DNA of 64,000 bases. It comes from Stomorhina lunata. Its lineage: Eukaryota > Arthropoda > Insecta > Diptera > Rhiniidae. This document shows, one piece after another, positions 59,901 through 61,849 of this stretch. Where the stretch lies: the NCBI GenBank assembly GCA_933228675.1, contig OW121742.1, positions 32,144,710 to 32,208,709 of the forward strand, given 5' to 3'. Position numbers and translations under genes: made by a program. The notes under the pieces are model-generated. The model saw only the letters and a program-made list of their open reading frames with translations, was not told the DNA's origin and did not search any database. The first letter of the stretch is position 1, and every line of letters begins with the position of its first letter.

Positions 59901-61349
59901 GATATTTTTTTAAATCAATTTTTTTCGTTTAAAATTGTTTGATGTTATATTATTTTTAAATTAATATGTTAAAGATCAAAATTTTTCTATTGAAATTTTT
60001 TTTGTATTAAAATTTTTCCTCAAAAATTTTTTGATATTAAAATTTTTCGTTAAACATTTTTTGATATTTAATTCTATTTTTTTGATATTAAAATGTTTCT
60101 ATAAAAATATTTAGTAGATATCAACATTTTTTTATGAAAATGTTTTGATATTAAAATTTTTTGATTTCAATATTTATTATAGAAATTTTTTGATACCAAA
60201 ATTCTTCTATAGAAATTTTTTAATATCAAAATTTTTGTATAGAAATTTTTTGATATTAAAGTTGTTCAATAAAAATTTTTTGTTATCAAAATTATTCTAT
60301 AGAAACATTTTAGTATGAACTTTTTTCAATAAAAAATGTTTCGATATAAAAACGTTTCTATAGAAAATTGTGTATTTTAAGTTTTAAAAATTTTACATTA
60401 GTGTATTGCACTAGGATATCAACATTTGGTGCTTATTTATTCCATTTGATTAAAAATAATGAAACTTTTTGAACGCACAGGAAATTATTAAGATTTTCTA
60501 AAATATAGGAACATTTGAAAATTTCCTTTTTTATTCTATCTAATGGGCCGTTAAATTGTAGATCAAAACTTGAAAGAAAGTGACAGTTTGTTTTTTATTA
60601 AAAATGTAATAACATTTTGAAATAATTTCAAAAGTATATTCTATGATTGTATGTCTCTAACTAGCAATCTCCCCAATTGTTTGGTACTTCAGTAGATTTT
60701 AATTTTAGCAAGGATATGACATTTTGAATTTATTTAAACAAAATTGTTAACATAACGGAACAAATTATTTGTCGCTGGCTGTTTTTTCCCTGTTAAAGCC
60801 AGGATACCCCAATATCACAAAAGGACAAAATTAGAAATTTAAATATAAAAAGACACATTTCGCGAATGATGAACAAGAAAAGAAGGGAAAAAAGCATTTA
60901 CTTATTTATTCATTTTATTTTTCACTTTTAACATCCATTAAAAGTGTCATACGTATTTGTTTTTCTAAATAAATTTCCTGAGCACAAGAAAATTATTGCC
61001 ATATTTGTAAAATAATTTTAAATATTCATAAAAAGGAAAATTTACTTTTCCACAAAAGGCAACAACGCAACGAAGGGAAAAACAAAATTAAGTCTTTTAG
61101 AGGCAAAATATGCTAAAGTAACTGAAACTGAACCAGAGGAGGGAAAATATAAATAACTTACCATTGGCAAATCGGTGCCGGGAAAGAGATCCGTGTAGAT
61201 GCCAACGAATAATGAAACATCTTGTTCAAGGAATTTCGGCAAATTTACATCAACAATGGCGCGTAAAACAATTTGAGCTTCGGGCAAATGTTGGTACATT
61301 CGACGCAGCGACGCTGATGCCAGCAGGACTGATTTAACGGCACGCATAC
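2492..61349 (-). CDS. Dnah3-like: Axonemal dynein heavy chain, DNAH3/7/12 type (partial gene, 18 exons)
   Basis: This minus-strand gene encodes an ATP-driven motor of the ciliary or sperm axoneme, of the single-headed inner-arm class. The 18 exons, joined by GT-AG sites with matching phases, give about 1,282 codons (E1-E14) plus 301 codons (E15-E18) with no internal stop. Visible landmarks are the AAA2 P-loop GGPMGGKT, AAA3 P-loop GPTGTGKS, AAA4 P-loop GMGGSGRRS, the FDGPVDAVWIENLNTVLDD and ASPATVSRCGMIYMEP signatures, FLPTPAKSHY, LFRFAIEHIS, NCCTIDW, NYVTP, VVKSMKNPP, DPMYQYSL and CLRPDKVVPAVR. Stretches such as GKMVEDYW, KFLESLKTFDKDNIPP and IIESAKN favour DNAH3 over DNAH7 or DNAH12, judged from memory. 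Fly counterparts to test are Dnah3/CG17150, Dhc62B and Dhc36C. Both ends lie outside the window. One segment is lost in an assembly gap. The reading frame shows no sign of decay. Confidence 0.95.
3062..5405. repeat. Satellite array R2 (31-bp period, inverted relative to R1)
   Basis: The core TTTTTCTATAGAAAAA plus the spacer TTTGTGTATAACAGA gives a 31-bp period, for example across 3181-3700 where units are nearly identical. The right half is more divergent, with variants GTGTATTTCAG and GTGTATAACGG. Read on the opposite strand it is the R1 repeat. It fills the left-hand part of the E18-side of the E17-E18 intron. Confidence 0.96.
5406..5844. other. Non-satellite intron segment
   Basis: AT-rich DNA between R2 and R3. 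I see no coding or element signature in it. Confidence 0.6.
5845..6944. repeat. Satellite array R3a (29-bp period)
   Basis: The unit has the core TTTATAGGAAATTTTTCG and AAAATTGACTA, and the period is 29 bp, very regular at 5881-6120. It degrades rightward and meets R3b in opposite orientation near 6940, forming a long imperfect palindrome. Confidence 0.95.
6945..8080. repeat. Satellite array R3b (31-bp period, opposite orientation)
   Basis: Units read TTTCCTATAAAAATA then GTAAATTTTCAGAAAA, with a 31-bp period (7030-7800). The last part (about 7950-8075) turns into the 29-bp type TCAATTTTCGAAAAATTTCC. The orientation is opposite to R3a and to R4, which lies across exons E17-E16. Confidence 0.94.
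8409..8545 (-). CDS. Dnah3-like: Dynein exon E17: start of AAA6
   Basis: This exon has 45 codons plus two bases. It reads NKINKSHLLFFLTGGVGL, then PNPAPGWLPEKAW. It aligns without gaps to the family segment INKxEWxFLLTGGxxL...WLxxKxW, and the usual Trp before FLLTGG is replaced by Leu. The donor GG|gtaagc is clear. The acceptor, cgaag|AAT, was chosen for phase and alignment. It lacks a pyrimidine tract, because the preceding intron bases are A-rich, so the 5' border is less certain than the others. Confidence 0.85.
8546..9125. other. E16-E17 intron
   Basis: A 580-bp intron without satellite. I see nothing else in it. Confidence 0.8.
9126..9548 (-). CDS. Dnah3-like: Dynein exon E16: AAA5-AAA6 region
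   Basis: This exon has 141 codons in phase 0 at both ends (acceptor atccag, donor AGG|gtaaga). It contains VLSTSEGNVLEDENAINILS, SSKILSAQIQEKQ, ARQRYVPVAKHSAILFFCIS, ELANIDPMYQYSLGWFLNLF and SIYQNVCRSLFEKDKLV, all conserved between AAA5 and AAA6 of axonemal dyneins. The wording SSSKxLSxxIxEKQ and HSAxxFFCIS is nearest DNAH3 from memory. It ends LGIMMSR. Confidence 0.96.
9832..12080. repeat. Satellite array R4 (29-bp period)
   Basis: Units are TTTATAGGAAATTTTTCG plus AAAATTGACTA, as in R3a and in the same orientation. Many units carry small indels, and the right end (11,900-12,080) is decayed. It lies in the E15-E16 intron next to E16. Confidence 0.95.
12081..12964. other. Spacer between inverted arrays R4 and R5
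   Basis: About 0.9 kb of AT-rich single-copy-looking DNA at the turning point of two opposed arrays. No coding, RNA or element signature was recognised. Confidence 0.6.
12965..14800. repeat. Satellite array R5 (29-bp period, with higher-order repeat)
   Basis: The unit CCTATAAATAGTCAA plus TTTTCGAAAAATTT has a 29-bp period and is highly homogeneous. It is the reverse complement of the R4 and R6 unit. A variant block (CTTATAAATATTAAAC) and a marker AAGTATCG recur with 753-bp spacing (13641 and 14394; 13742 and 14495), so a block of about 26 monomers was duplicated. Confidence 0.96.
15051..15218 (-). CDS. Dnah3-like: Dynein exon E15: after AAA5 core
   Basis: This exon has 56 codons in phase 0 at both ends (acceptor aatacag, donor GAG|gtaagc). 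It reads VTVINFMITEQGLREQLL, then VVAHERPDLQEKKEQLIIES, AKNRDALYTIESKILE. This matches the family segment after AAA5 (NFMITPxGLxDQLL..VxxxERPDLEE). In relatives the preceding residues are ...NPHYLPE. Those codons are missing here because the upstream exon or exons fall in the gap at 15450-15649. Confidence 0.95.
15450..15649. other. Assembly gap (200 N)
   Basis: A run of exactly 200 N, a typical placeholder length, so the true size is unknown. It lies in the E14-E15 intron, at the left edge of array R6. The dynein exons encoding CC2 and most of AAA5 are expected between 17704 and 15219 and are not in the sequenced bases. Confidence 0.99.
15650..17700. repeat. Satellite array R6 (29-bp grading into 31-bp)
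   Basis: It starts at the gap with the 29-bp unit TTTATAGGAAATTTTTCG plus AAAATTGACTA. From about 16,740 it becomes the 31-bp form TTTTTATAGGAAATTTTT plus CAAAAATTTACTA, losing the CG and gaining T. It runs to within a few bases of the E14 donor. The orientation is opposite to R5 across E15. Confidence 0.95.
17705..18250 (-). CDS. Dnah3-like: Dynein exon E14: stalk CC1 and microtubule-binding domain
   Basis: This exon has 181 codons. YTTGLEKLDFAAGQVGEMQ opens coiled coil CC1. The heptad-like, charged Ala/Glu/Lys-rich run to about residue 90 is the ascending stalk helix. DALNTLKPADIFVVKSMKNP (residues 93-112), VKLVLEAVCVIKGLKPDRKP, MVEDYW and LKTFDKDNIPPAI belong to the microtubule-binding tip. 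It ends IKKIRE plus two bases (donor AA|gtaaga). The next expected residues, from the end of the tip, CC2 and AAA5, are not found in the window. The donor abuts array R6. Confidence 0.95.
18389..18508 (-). CDS. Dnah3-like: Dynein exon E13: AAA4 to stalk junction
   Basis: This exon has 39 codons with split codons at both ends. It reads CFTELGRRNYVTPSSYLEML, the conserved NYVTPxSYLEL element that ends AAA4, then FYIRKLAEITRLRD leading into the stalk. The acceptor is attgcag and the donor AG|gtaagc. The flanking introns are 158 and 138 bp. The joined codon with E14 is arginine, giving RDRYTTGLEKL. Confidence 0.95.
18667..18912 (-). CDS. Dnah3-like: Dynein exon E12: end of AAA4 with acidic insert
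   Basis: This exon has 81 codons with split codons at both ends (acceptor aacaag, donor AA|gtaagt). It begins YMPWPVDALERVAEYF, the expected continuation of CTIDW. It then carries a low-complexity, Ser/Glu/Lys/Asp-rich stretch of about 28 residues (exon residues 25-52, including SSESKESKK) where relatives have a few residues. It ends in the helix CVMHFNQSVIDASE. The insert is in frame and not repeat-derived as far as I can see. Confidence 0.93.
18913..20160. other. Start of the 12.6-kb E11-E12 intron
   Basis: AT-rich, mostly non-tandem sequence. No coding frame with family resemblance, RNA gene or terminal repeat was recognised. Confidence 0.5.
20235..21313 (+). repeat. Six dispersed copies of the motif TAGCGTCCGTCACA
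   Basis: The 14-mer occurs exactly at 20235-20248, 20406-20419 and 21121-21134. Near-copies are at 20903-20916 (TATCGTCTGTCACG), 20917-20930 (TAGCGTCCGCAACA) and 21300-21313 (TATCGTCCGTCACG). All are on the + strand, irregularly spaced, in an otherwise AT-rich and non-tandem stretch. The middle also holds TACAGTGGGGCAAATTTGA at 20533 and a T run at about 20965-20990. The function is unknown. Subterminal protein-binding sites of a transposon are one possibility. Confidence 0.75.
21578..23800 (+). mobile_element. Dispersed fly-type element, copy 1 (non-coding)
   Basis: It begins after an A run (21553-21577). It has internally repeated blocks with CCGTCTGTCTGT, GCGATAGCGCCTTAACG, ACCATAGCTCCCATATAA and CTTACGGAAACACAAAAATA, and ends near 23800 with GGTGGGTATACAAGATTCGG and CTCTTATTTGT. 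No transposase frame is visible. The same blocks recur at 26,400-27,122 and 31,058-31,390, so this is a multi-copy family. The family name is not known to me. Confidence 0.75.
22361..22881. mobile_element. MITE-like insertion inside copy 1
   Basis: About 520 bp interrupts the repeated block of the dispersed element: GAAAAGATGG on the left resumes as ACTTTATGTCCGTC on the right. The ends are imperfect inverted repeats (ATTGGGACGAATGAC and, inverted, ATTGGAATGACCGACC). The interior has several CGACGAAT-like motifs and no long frame. Confidence 0.55.
23801..24793. mobile_element. Foldback element with ~450-bp inverted arms
   Basis: Arm 1 (23801-24240) and arm 2 (about 24339-24793) are near-perfect reverse complements around a spacer of about 98 bp. 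The outer ends are TATACCCTTCACCACCATAG and its complement. Each end contains a smaller hairpin (CACCACCATAGGTGG). CCAG/GGAC-type short repeats sit mid-arm (23940-23985 and 24597-24655). No protein is encoded. Confidence 0.85.
24794..25090 (+). mobile_element. Related element fragment next to the foldback
   Basis: It starts with ACTAAAACGCTCGTAAATCT, an inverted match to the foldback spacer, and ends GGTCGGCTTGACCGACTATA then CTTACTTGTTTT. A reverse-complement copy lies at 41,695-41,990. Confidence 0.7.
25091..26364. other. Intron segment without recognised features
   Basis: AT-rich sequence between element fragments. I see nothing that I can support in it. Confidence 0.5.
26400..27122 (+). 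mobile_element. Dispersed element copy 2, left part
   Basis: It shares blocks with copy 1 (ATAGCTCCCA, CTTACGGAAACACAAAAATA, TTTCTTATAAAAACCAC, ACTAAAATGC). It stops at AAAAGCTAT, where array R7 begins. The continuing element sequence resumes at about 31,058. Confidence 0.7.
26421..26575. repeat. TCTG tetranucleotide microsatellite
   Basis: CTGTCTGTCTGTCTG runs, with CCAT and CCGT interruptions. It is an expanded form of the GTCCGTCTG motif belonging to dispersed element copy 2. Open frames across it are low-complexity artefacts. Confidence 0.9.
27118..30895. repeat. Satellite array R7 (31-bp period, about 120 units)
   Basis: The core TTTTTCTATAGAAAAA plus TTTTTTTATCGAAAA has a 31-bp period. 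It is very homogeneous through 30,700 and decays at the right end. It is the longest single-orientation array in the window. It interrupts dispersed element copy 2 in the E11-E12 intron. Confidence 0.97.
30896..31058. repeat. Tail following R7, shared with R8
   Basis: Non-tandem tail with TTAATACTTATTTT, ATGATCGTGA, AAAATTACAAAAAGTCTTCG and GGCTACTGGTGGTATGGGCT. The same string of motifs follows R8 at about 36,350-36,445. Confidence 0.75.
31058..31400 (+). mobile_element. Dispersed element copy 2, right part
   Basis: It resumes with ATTATAAACTACGATAGCTA and GGCCACTAAATTTTGCA, then ATACCAGCCAGT and TAAAACTATACCCGGTAATG. It matches copy 1 from about 23,258 to 23,720. Confidence 0.7.
31545..31705 (-). 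CDS. Dnah3-like: Dynein exon E11: AAA4 sensor region
   Basis: This exon has 53 codons plus two bases. It reads FFIDRIREQLHIALAFSPIG (residues 14-33), then DSFKERIRMYPSLINCCTID, the conserved late AAA4 element. The final TG joins the first G of E12 to make the tryptophan of CTIDW. The acceptor is actttag and the donor TG|gtaagt. The next intron, 12.6 kb, is the longest in the window and holds array R7 and most of the dispersed elements. Confidence 0.95.
31706..32418. other. E10-E11 intron
   Basis: A 713-bp intron without satellite array. It contains ATC/TTG-type imperfect trinucleotide runs (about 31,990-32,035 and 32,180-32,215). Confidence 0.7.
32419..32544 (-). CDS. Dnah3-like: Dynein exon E10: AAA4
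   Basis: This exon has 42 codons in phase 0 at both ends (acceptor ctacag, donor TTG|gtaagt). It encodes ATDEGYIEDINGILNCGDLP, then NLYQLEDKAAI. This is the AAA4 segment that in family members reads FLEDINxxLNxGxxPNL. It follows E9 directly in reading frame, and is 713 bp from E11. Confidence 0.94.
32880..36220. repeat. Satellite array R8 (mixed orientation)
   Basis: The core TTTCTATAGAAA has spacers of the TTTATCAAAA/TTTTGATAAA type. A short left piece (32,880-32,990) reads TTTATC, the block from about 33,000 to 34,640 reads GATAAA, and from about 34,650 it reads TTTATC again. A block of about 262 bp is repeated (TGATGAAAA markers at 33731, 33993, 34256 and 34472). Another block of about 240 bp is repeated near 35,540 and 35,780. 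It is heavily diverged compared with R7. Frames of 60-107 codons inside it are compositional artefacts. Confidence 0.93.
36221..36450. repeat. Tail following R8, shared with R7
   Basis: It contains CTTAATACTCATTTT, ATGATCATGAGATTT, AATTACAAAAAATCTTCGGC and TCCTGGTGGTATGGACT, in the same order as the tail after R7. The final ~85 bp aligns well. The part nearest the array is not shared. Confidence 0.7.
36451..37015. other. Intron 3' of E9
   Basis: AT-rich with no recognised feature apart from the E9 donor at its right edge. Confidence 0.6.
37016..37247 (-). CDS. Dnah3-like: Dynein exon E9: AAA4 P-loop
   Basis: This exon has 77 codons after one leading base. It reads VSRVLQMPRGNILMVG, then the AAA4 Walker A GMGGSGRRS (residues 16-24), RLAAHIADC, DWRDDLKKIL and FLFSDSQ. 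The arginine in place of the P-loop lysine is usual for AAA4 of axonemal dyneins (GVGGSGRQS). The acceptor is cccag and the donor CAA|gtaagt, in phase 0. Confidence 0.95.
37687..38004 (-). CDS. Dnah3-like: Dynein exon E8: AAA3-AAA4 linker region
   Basis: This exon has 105 codons with one leading and two trailing bases (acceptor tctag, donor AG|gtaagt). It starts LIDQKDRDQLLEMCSHACK, contains LTDDDLRNLFFGNY and YLRDYN, and ends MDLVLFRFAIEHIS, the conserved segment leading into the AAA4 P-loop. The split codon with E9 gives arginine. It is preceded by a 9.7-kb intron holding three arrays and followed by a 439-bp intron. Confidence 0.94.
38310..40400. repeat. Satellite array R9 (32-bp period)
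   Basis: The core TTTCTATAGAAA plus TTTTTCTTTAATGAAAATTT has a 32-bp period at 39,240-39,900. The flanking parts have TTTAATAAA spacers. A short stretch (about 38,640-38,720) is inverted (TTTATTAAAGAAA). It lies next to E8 in the 9.7-kb E7-E8 intron. Confidence 0.95.
40401..41694. other. Non-satellite segment of E7-E8 intron
   Basis: It holds a plain AT-rich sequence with a small hairpin (AGACCAAA/TTTGGTCT at about 40,664-40,690). A 74-codon frame at 40607-40831 has no recognisable domain, and I do not call it a gene. Confidence 0.5.
41695..41990 (-). mobile_element. Element fragment at left edge of R10
   Basis: It is the reverse complement of 24,794-25,090 (GATCATACGATATCCTTCA, GGTCAAAGGTG, CAGATCTACGAGCATTTTGA, GAAATTCGGTACGATGATTT). 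It is cut off directly by the satellite. Confidence 0.75.
41991..44782. repeat. Satellite array R10 (31-bp period, highly homogeneous)
   Basis: The unit TACTATTTTTATAGGAAA plus TTTTTCAAAAATT has a 31-bp period and is almost invariant from 42,400 to 44,780. A variant block starting ACTAGTTTTATAGG recurs at 42880 and 43593, 713 bp apart, which is exactly 23 monomers. The left 400 bp is decayed. Confidence 0.97.
44861..45118. repeat. Short inverted repeat pair beside R10
   Basis: AATATAAAGATATTGCACTT (44861, continuing CCAT) is matched in reverse complement by the segment 45096-45118. About 210 bp lies between. It could be a small MITE or a stem-loop. Between the arms, the phrase TCGTTTTGAAAAGTCCCATA is present twice in tandem (44904 and 44930). 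Confidence 0.6.
45119..45998. other. Non-satellite segment of E7-E8 intron
   Basis: AT-rich, with short TATG runs. No feature could be supported. Confidence 0.5.
45999..47262. repeat. Satellite array R11 (32-bp period) with inverted termini
   Basis: Units of TTTCTATAGAAA plus TTTTTCTTTAATAAAAATTT, period 32 bp, about 46,040-47,240. The array is bracketed by TACAGTGGG (45999-46007) and CCCCACTGT (47254-47262). These are inverted and look like the CAGTG termini of Tc1/mariner-type elements. The array unit is the same type as R9 and in the same orientation. Confidence 0.85.
47349..47436 (-). other. Coding-like GC-rich island in intron
   Basis: A locally GC-rich patch in an AT-rich intron. On the minus strand, ATG at 47436 opens a frame with YSMAFPVPPADVVVGG ending at a possible donor GGCG|gtaaat. 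The + strand is also open (LPPPTTTSAGGTGKAIE then stop). E7 joins E8 cleanly without it, so it is not needed for the dynein. It could be an alternative exon, a nested gene exon or chance. Confidence 0.3.
47669..47874 (-). CDS. Dnah3-like: Dynein exon E7: AAA3 C-terminal part
   Basis: This exon has 68 codons plus two bases. It reads GLAEAMVSVYRSAMRI, then FLPTPAKSHYSFSLRDITRV (residues 18-37), a hallmark of axonemal dyneins, then RLWAHETYRVFYD. The donor is placed at GACCG|gtttgt because joining to the first base of E8 yields YDRLIDQKDRDQ, which aligns with the family pattern YDRLxDxxDR. The later gt (after TTT) would break that alignment. This is the only non-gtaag-like donor that I had to choose by homology. 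Confidence 0.9.
48240..51520. repeat. Satellite array R12 (31-bp period, GC-richer spacer)
   Basis: The core TTTTCTATAGAAAT plus the spacer GTCTTCCTATCGTCAAC has a 31-bp period and about 105 units. A subfamily has GTTGTCCTGTAGTCAAC (49,330-50,220 and 51,120-51,400). A shortened unit GTCCTGTCCTTTTC recurs at 49531 and 49898, marking a 367-bp duplicated block. It lies in the E6-E7 intron. The spacer is the most GC-rich of all arrays. Confidence 0.97.
51521..52643. other. E6-E7 intron, E6-side segment
   Basis: Non-satellite AT-rich sequence. It contains the coding-like minus-strand frame described separately at 51881-52006. Confidence 0.5.
51881..52006 (-). other. 41-codon coding-like frame in intron
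   Basis: ATG at 52006 to a TAA at 51881. It reads MLLLVEWVRKASYPYVAVHV then KPEDAVFLHEW. Composition and residue order look protein-like and unlike the repeat frames, but I do not recognise the family. Stops lie just upstream, and no good splice donor follows the conserved-looking part. It may be a gene fragment or chance. The dynein reading frame does not need it. Confidence 0.3.
52644..52826 (-). CDS. Dnah3-like: Dynein exon E6: AAA3, after Walker B
   Basis: This exon has 61 codons in phase 0 at both ends. It begins SFLGAMGMPGGSNFIFPR, aligning with the strongly conserved GAMGPPGGGRNxxTPR loop of AAA3, but here P becomes M and GRN becomes SNF. It then reads RHTFVLGVDSFEDTTITKIFSAIGDWHF, the usual helix after the loop. 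The donor is AGA|gtaagt. The 3' intron is 4.8 kb and holds R12. Confidence 0.93.
53046..53692 (-). CDS. Dnah3-like: Dynein exon E5: AAA3 P-loop and Walker B
   Basis: This is the largest exon, 215 codons plus two leading bases. It contains IKRFDALLRKIL, LIVPTNES, the AAA3 Walker A GPTGTGKS (residues 107-114 counting the split valine), NFSARTSAQLVQD, SKLDRRRKGVYGPPLGKK, the Walker B stretch CLVFCDDLAMP (from 169), and QPPLELVRQWLDHGYW. The acceptor is tttcag and the donor ATG|gtaaga, ending phase 0. The Walker B reads FCDDL where FVDDL or FIDDL is usual, a mild change. It is separated from E6 by 219 bp. Confidence 0.96.
53745..55768. repeat. Satellite array R13 (E4-E5 intron)
   Basis: Three blocks. 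At 53,745-54,110 the spacer is ATAACGAAAA, decayed. At about 54,110-55,200 units combine CTATAG and GATATC palindromes. At about 55,200-55,768 they read TTTCTATAGAAAAATTTTTA plus TAACGAAAAA, with a 31-bp period and regular from 55,390. It abuts the E4 donor. The innermost block is the reverse complement of the innermost block of R14. Confidence 0.94.
55772..55886 (-). CDS. Dnah3-like: Dynein exon E4: AAA2-AAA3 junction
   Basis: This short exon has 38 codons plus one base. The acceptor is ctag|ACA and the donor AGAG|gtgagg, giving phase 1. It encodes TFSRFFLHFLEKHKSF and QMFLFCYAWAYCSN, which correspond to the helical segment before AAA3, where other dyneins read FLFSLxWSVG. The split codon with E5 gives valine (G+TC). 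It is 62 bp from E3, and its donor abuts the inner edge of array R13. It is identified by position and phase more than by strong motifs. Confidence 0.85.
55949..56539 (-). CDS. Dnah3-like: Dynein exon E3: AAA2 core
   Basis: This exon has 197 codons in phase 0 at both ends. It carries RIINPKAINMGQLYG (residues 25-39), SHEWYDGVLA, the Walker B region WIFFDGPVDAVWIENLN (70-86), VLDDNKKLCLMSGEI, and the sensor segment ASPATVSRCGMIYMEP (121-136). Together these define AAA2 of an axonemal dynein. The donor is CAG|gtattt, weaker than the gtaagt used elsewhere in the gene. Translation is uninterrupted, and this is the longest exon of the AAA2 block. Confidence 0.96.
56604..56774 (-). CDS. Dnah3-like: Dynein exon E2: AAA2 P-loop
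   Basis: This exon has 57 codons in phase 0 at both ends (acceptor tttttag, donor CAG|gtaagt). It reads PSREDIMKW, then FVEKILQIYEMLLVRHGLM, then the AAA2 Walker A GGPMGGKT at exon residues 46-53. The Gly-Gly-Lys-Thr form matches AAA2 of inner-arm dyneins, whose usual form is GEPFGGKT, rather than the hydrolytic AAA1 site. It is separated from E3 by only 64 bp of intron and from E1 by 4.4 kb filled with array R14. Confidence 0.95.
56810..60390. repeat. Satellite array R14 (E1-E2 intron)
   Basis: Two main blocks. About 56,810-57,900 has TTTTTCTATAGAAAAATTTT plus CGTTATAAAAA, with a 31-bp period (57,060-57,360 regular). About 57,900-60,390 has units joining CTATAG and GATATC through A/T tracts, strongly diverged. 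The block order mirrors R13 across exons E2-E4. Long frames here (e.g. 58299-58622, 59573-59842) are repeat artefacts. Confidence 0.94.
60391..61161. other. Intron between R14 and E1
   Basis: AT-rich, with no recognised feature apart from the E1 donor at its right edge. Confidence 0.6.
61162..61349 (-). CDS. Dnah3-like: Dynein exon E1: end of AAA1
   Basis: This 188-bp exon starts with two bases that complete a glycine from the previous, unseen exon, then reads MRAVKSVLLASASLRR. This is the conserved (DYG)MRAVKSVL element near the end of AAA1. It ends ...DLFPGTDLPM, the AAA1-AAA2 junction. The acceptor is ttaaag and the donor ATG|gtaagt, leaving phase 0. Starting an exon at GMRAVKSV fits a common dynein exon boundary. 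The upstream tail, linker and AAA1 P-loop exons must lie beyond position 64000. Confidence 0.94.
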
Positions 61350-61849
61350 CTTTAAATAAAAGTTGAATTTTAATTTTTTTTCTTTCATTTTTTTTTGCAT
61401 TCAAAAATGTTAGGAACAAAATAAGAAAATTATTACTGAAATTATAACAAAAAAGTGAGAGACAACTGAAATCTTCGGTTTGATATATTGAGCGTGAAGA
61501 CAAAAATTGAATAATTTAACATGAAATATCATTAGAAAAGTTTTATTAACATAATTATAAAAACATTTACATAAACAATTTTTTGTTTTTTAAGTATGCG
61601 ACAAACATAAAATTATCAGGAGATTTTATTTTTTATCAAAGTCCTGTTTTGATTCTCATAAAACTTGCAACAGGATATTATTTATGTCAACTGAAGTCAC
61701 TCGCTCAGAGACTAAAGAAGGATGAAACTTTTTTATGATACAACAACACGTGTCGCTTTTAGTTAAGGAATGATTTGGGAATAGGGATCTTTAAATCTAG
61801 TAAATCTGGGGTAATATAAACAAAAAATGTTAATATTCTTTTCTATAAA
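61350..61849. other. Intron 5' of E1
   Basis: AT-rich with no recognised feature. E1's acceptor is preceded by a T-rich tract on the minus strand. Confidence 0.6.

Noticed and set aside
57900..60390. Opposed orientation of the GATATC blocks of R13 and R14
   Set aside because: CTATAG, GATATC and the A/T tracts between them are nearly symmetric, so orientation cannot be read by eye. Only block order and the TAACG block orientation were used.
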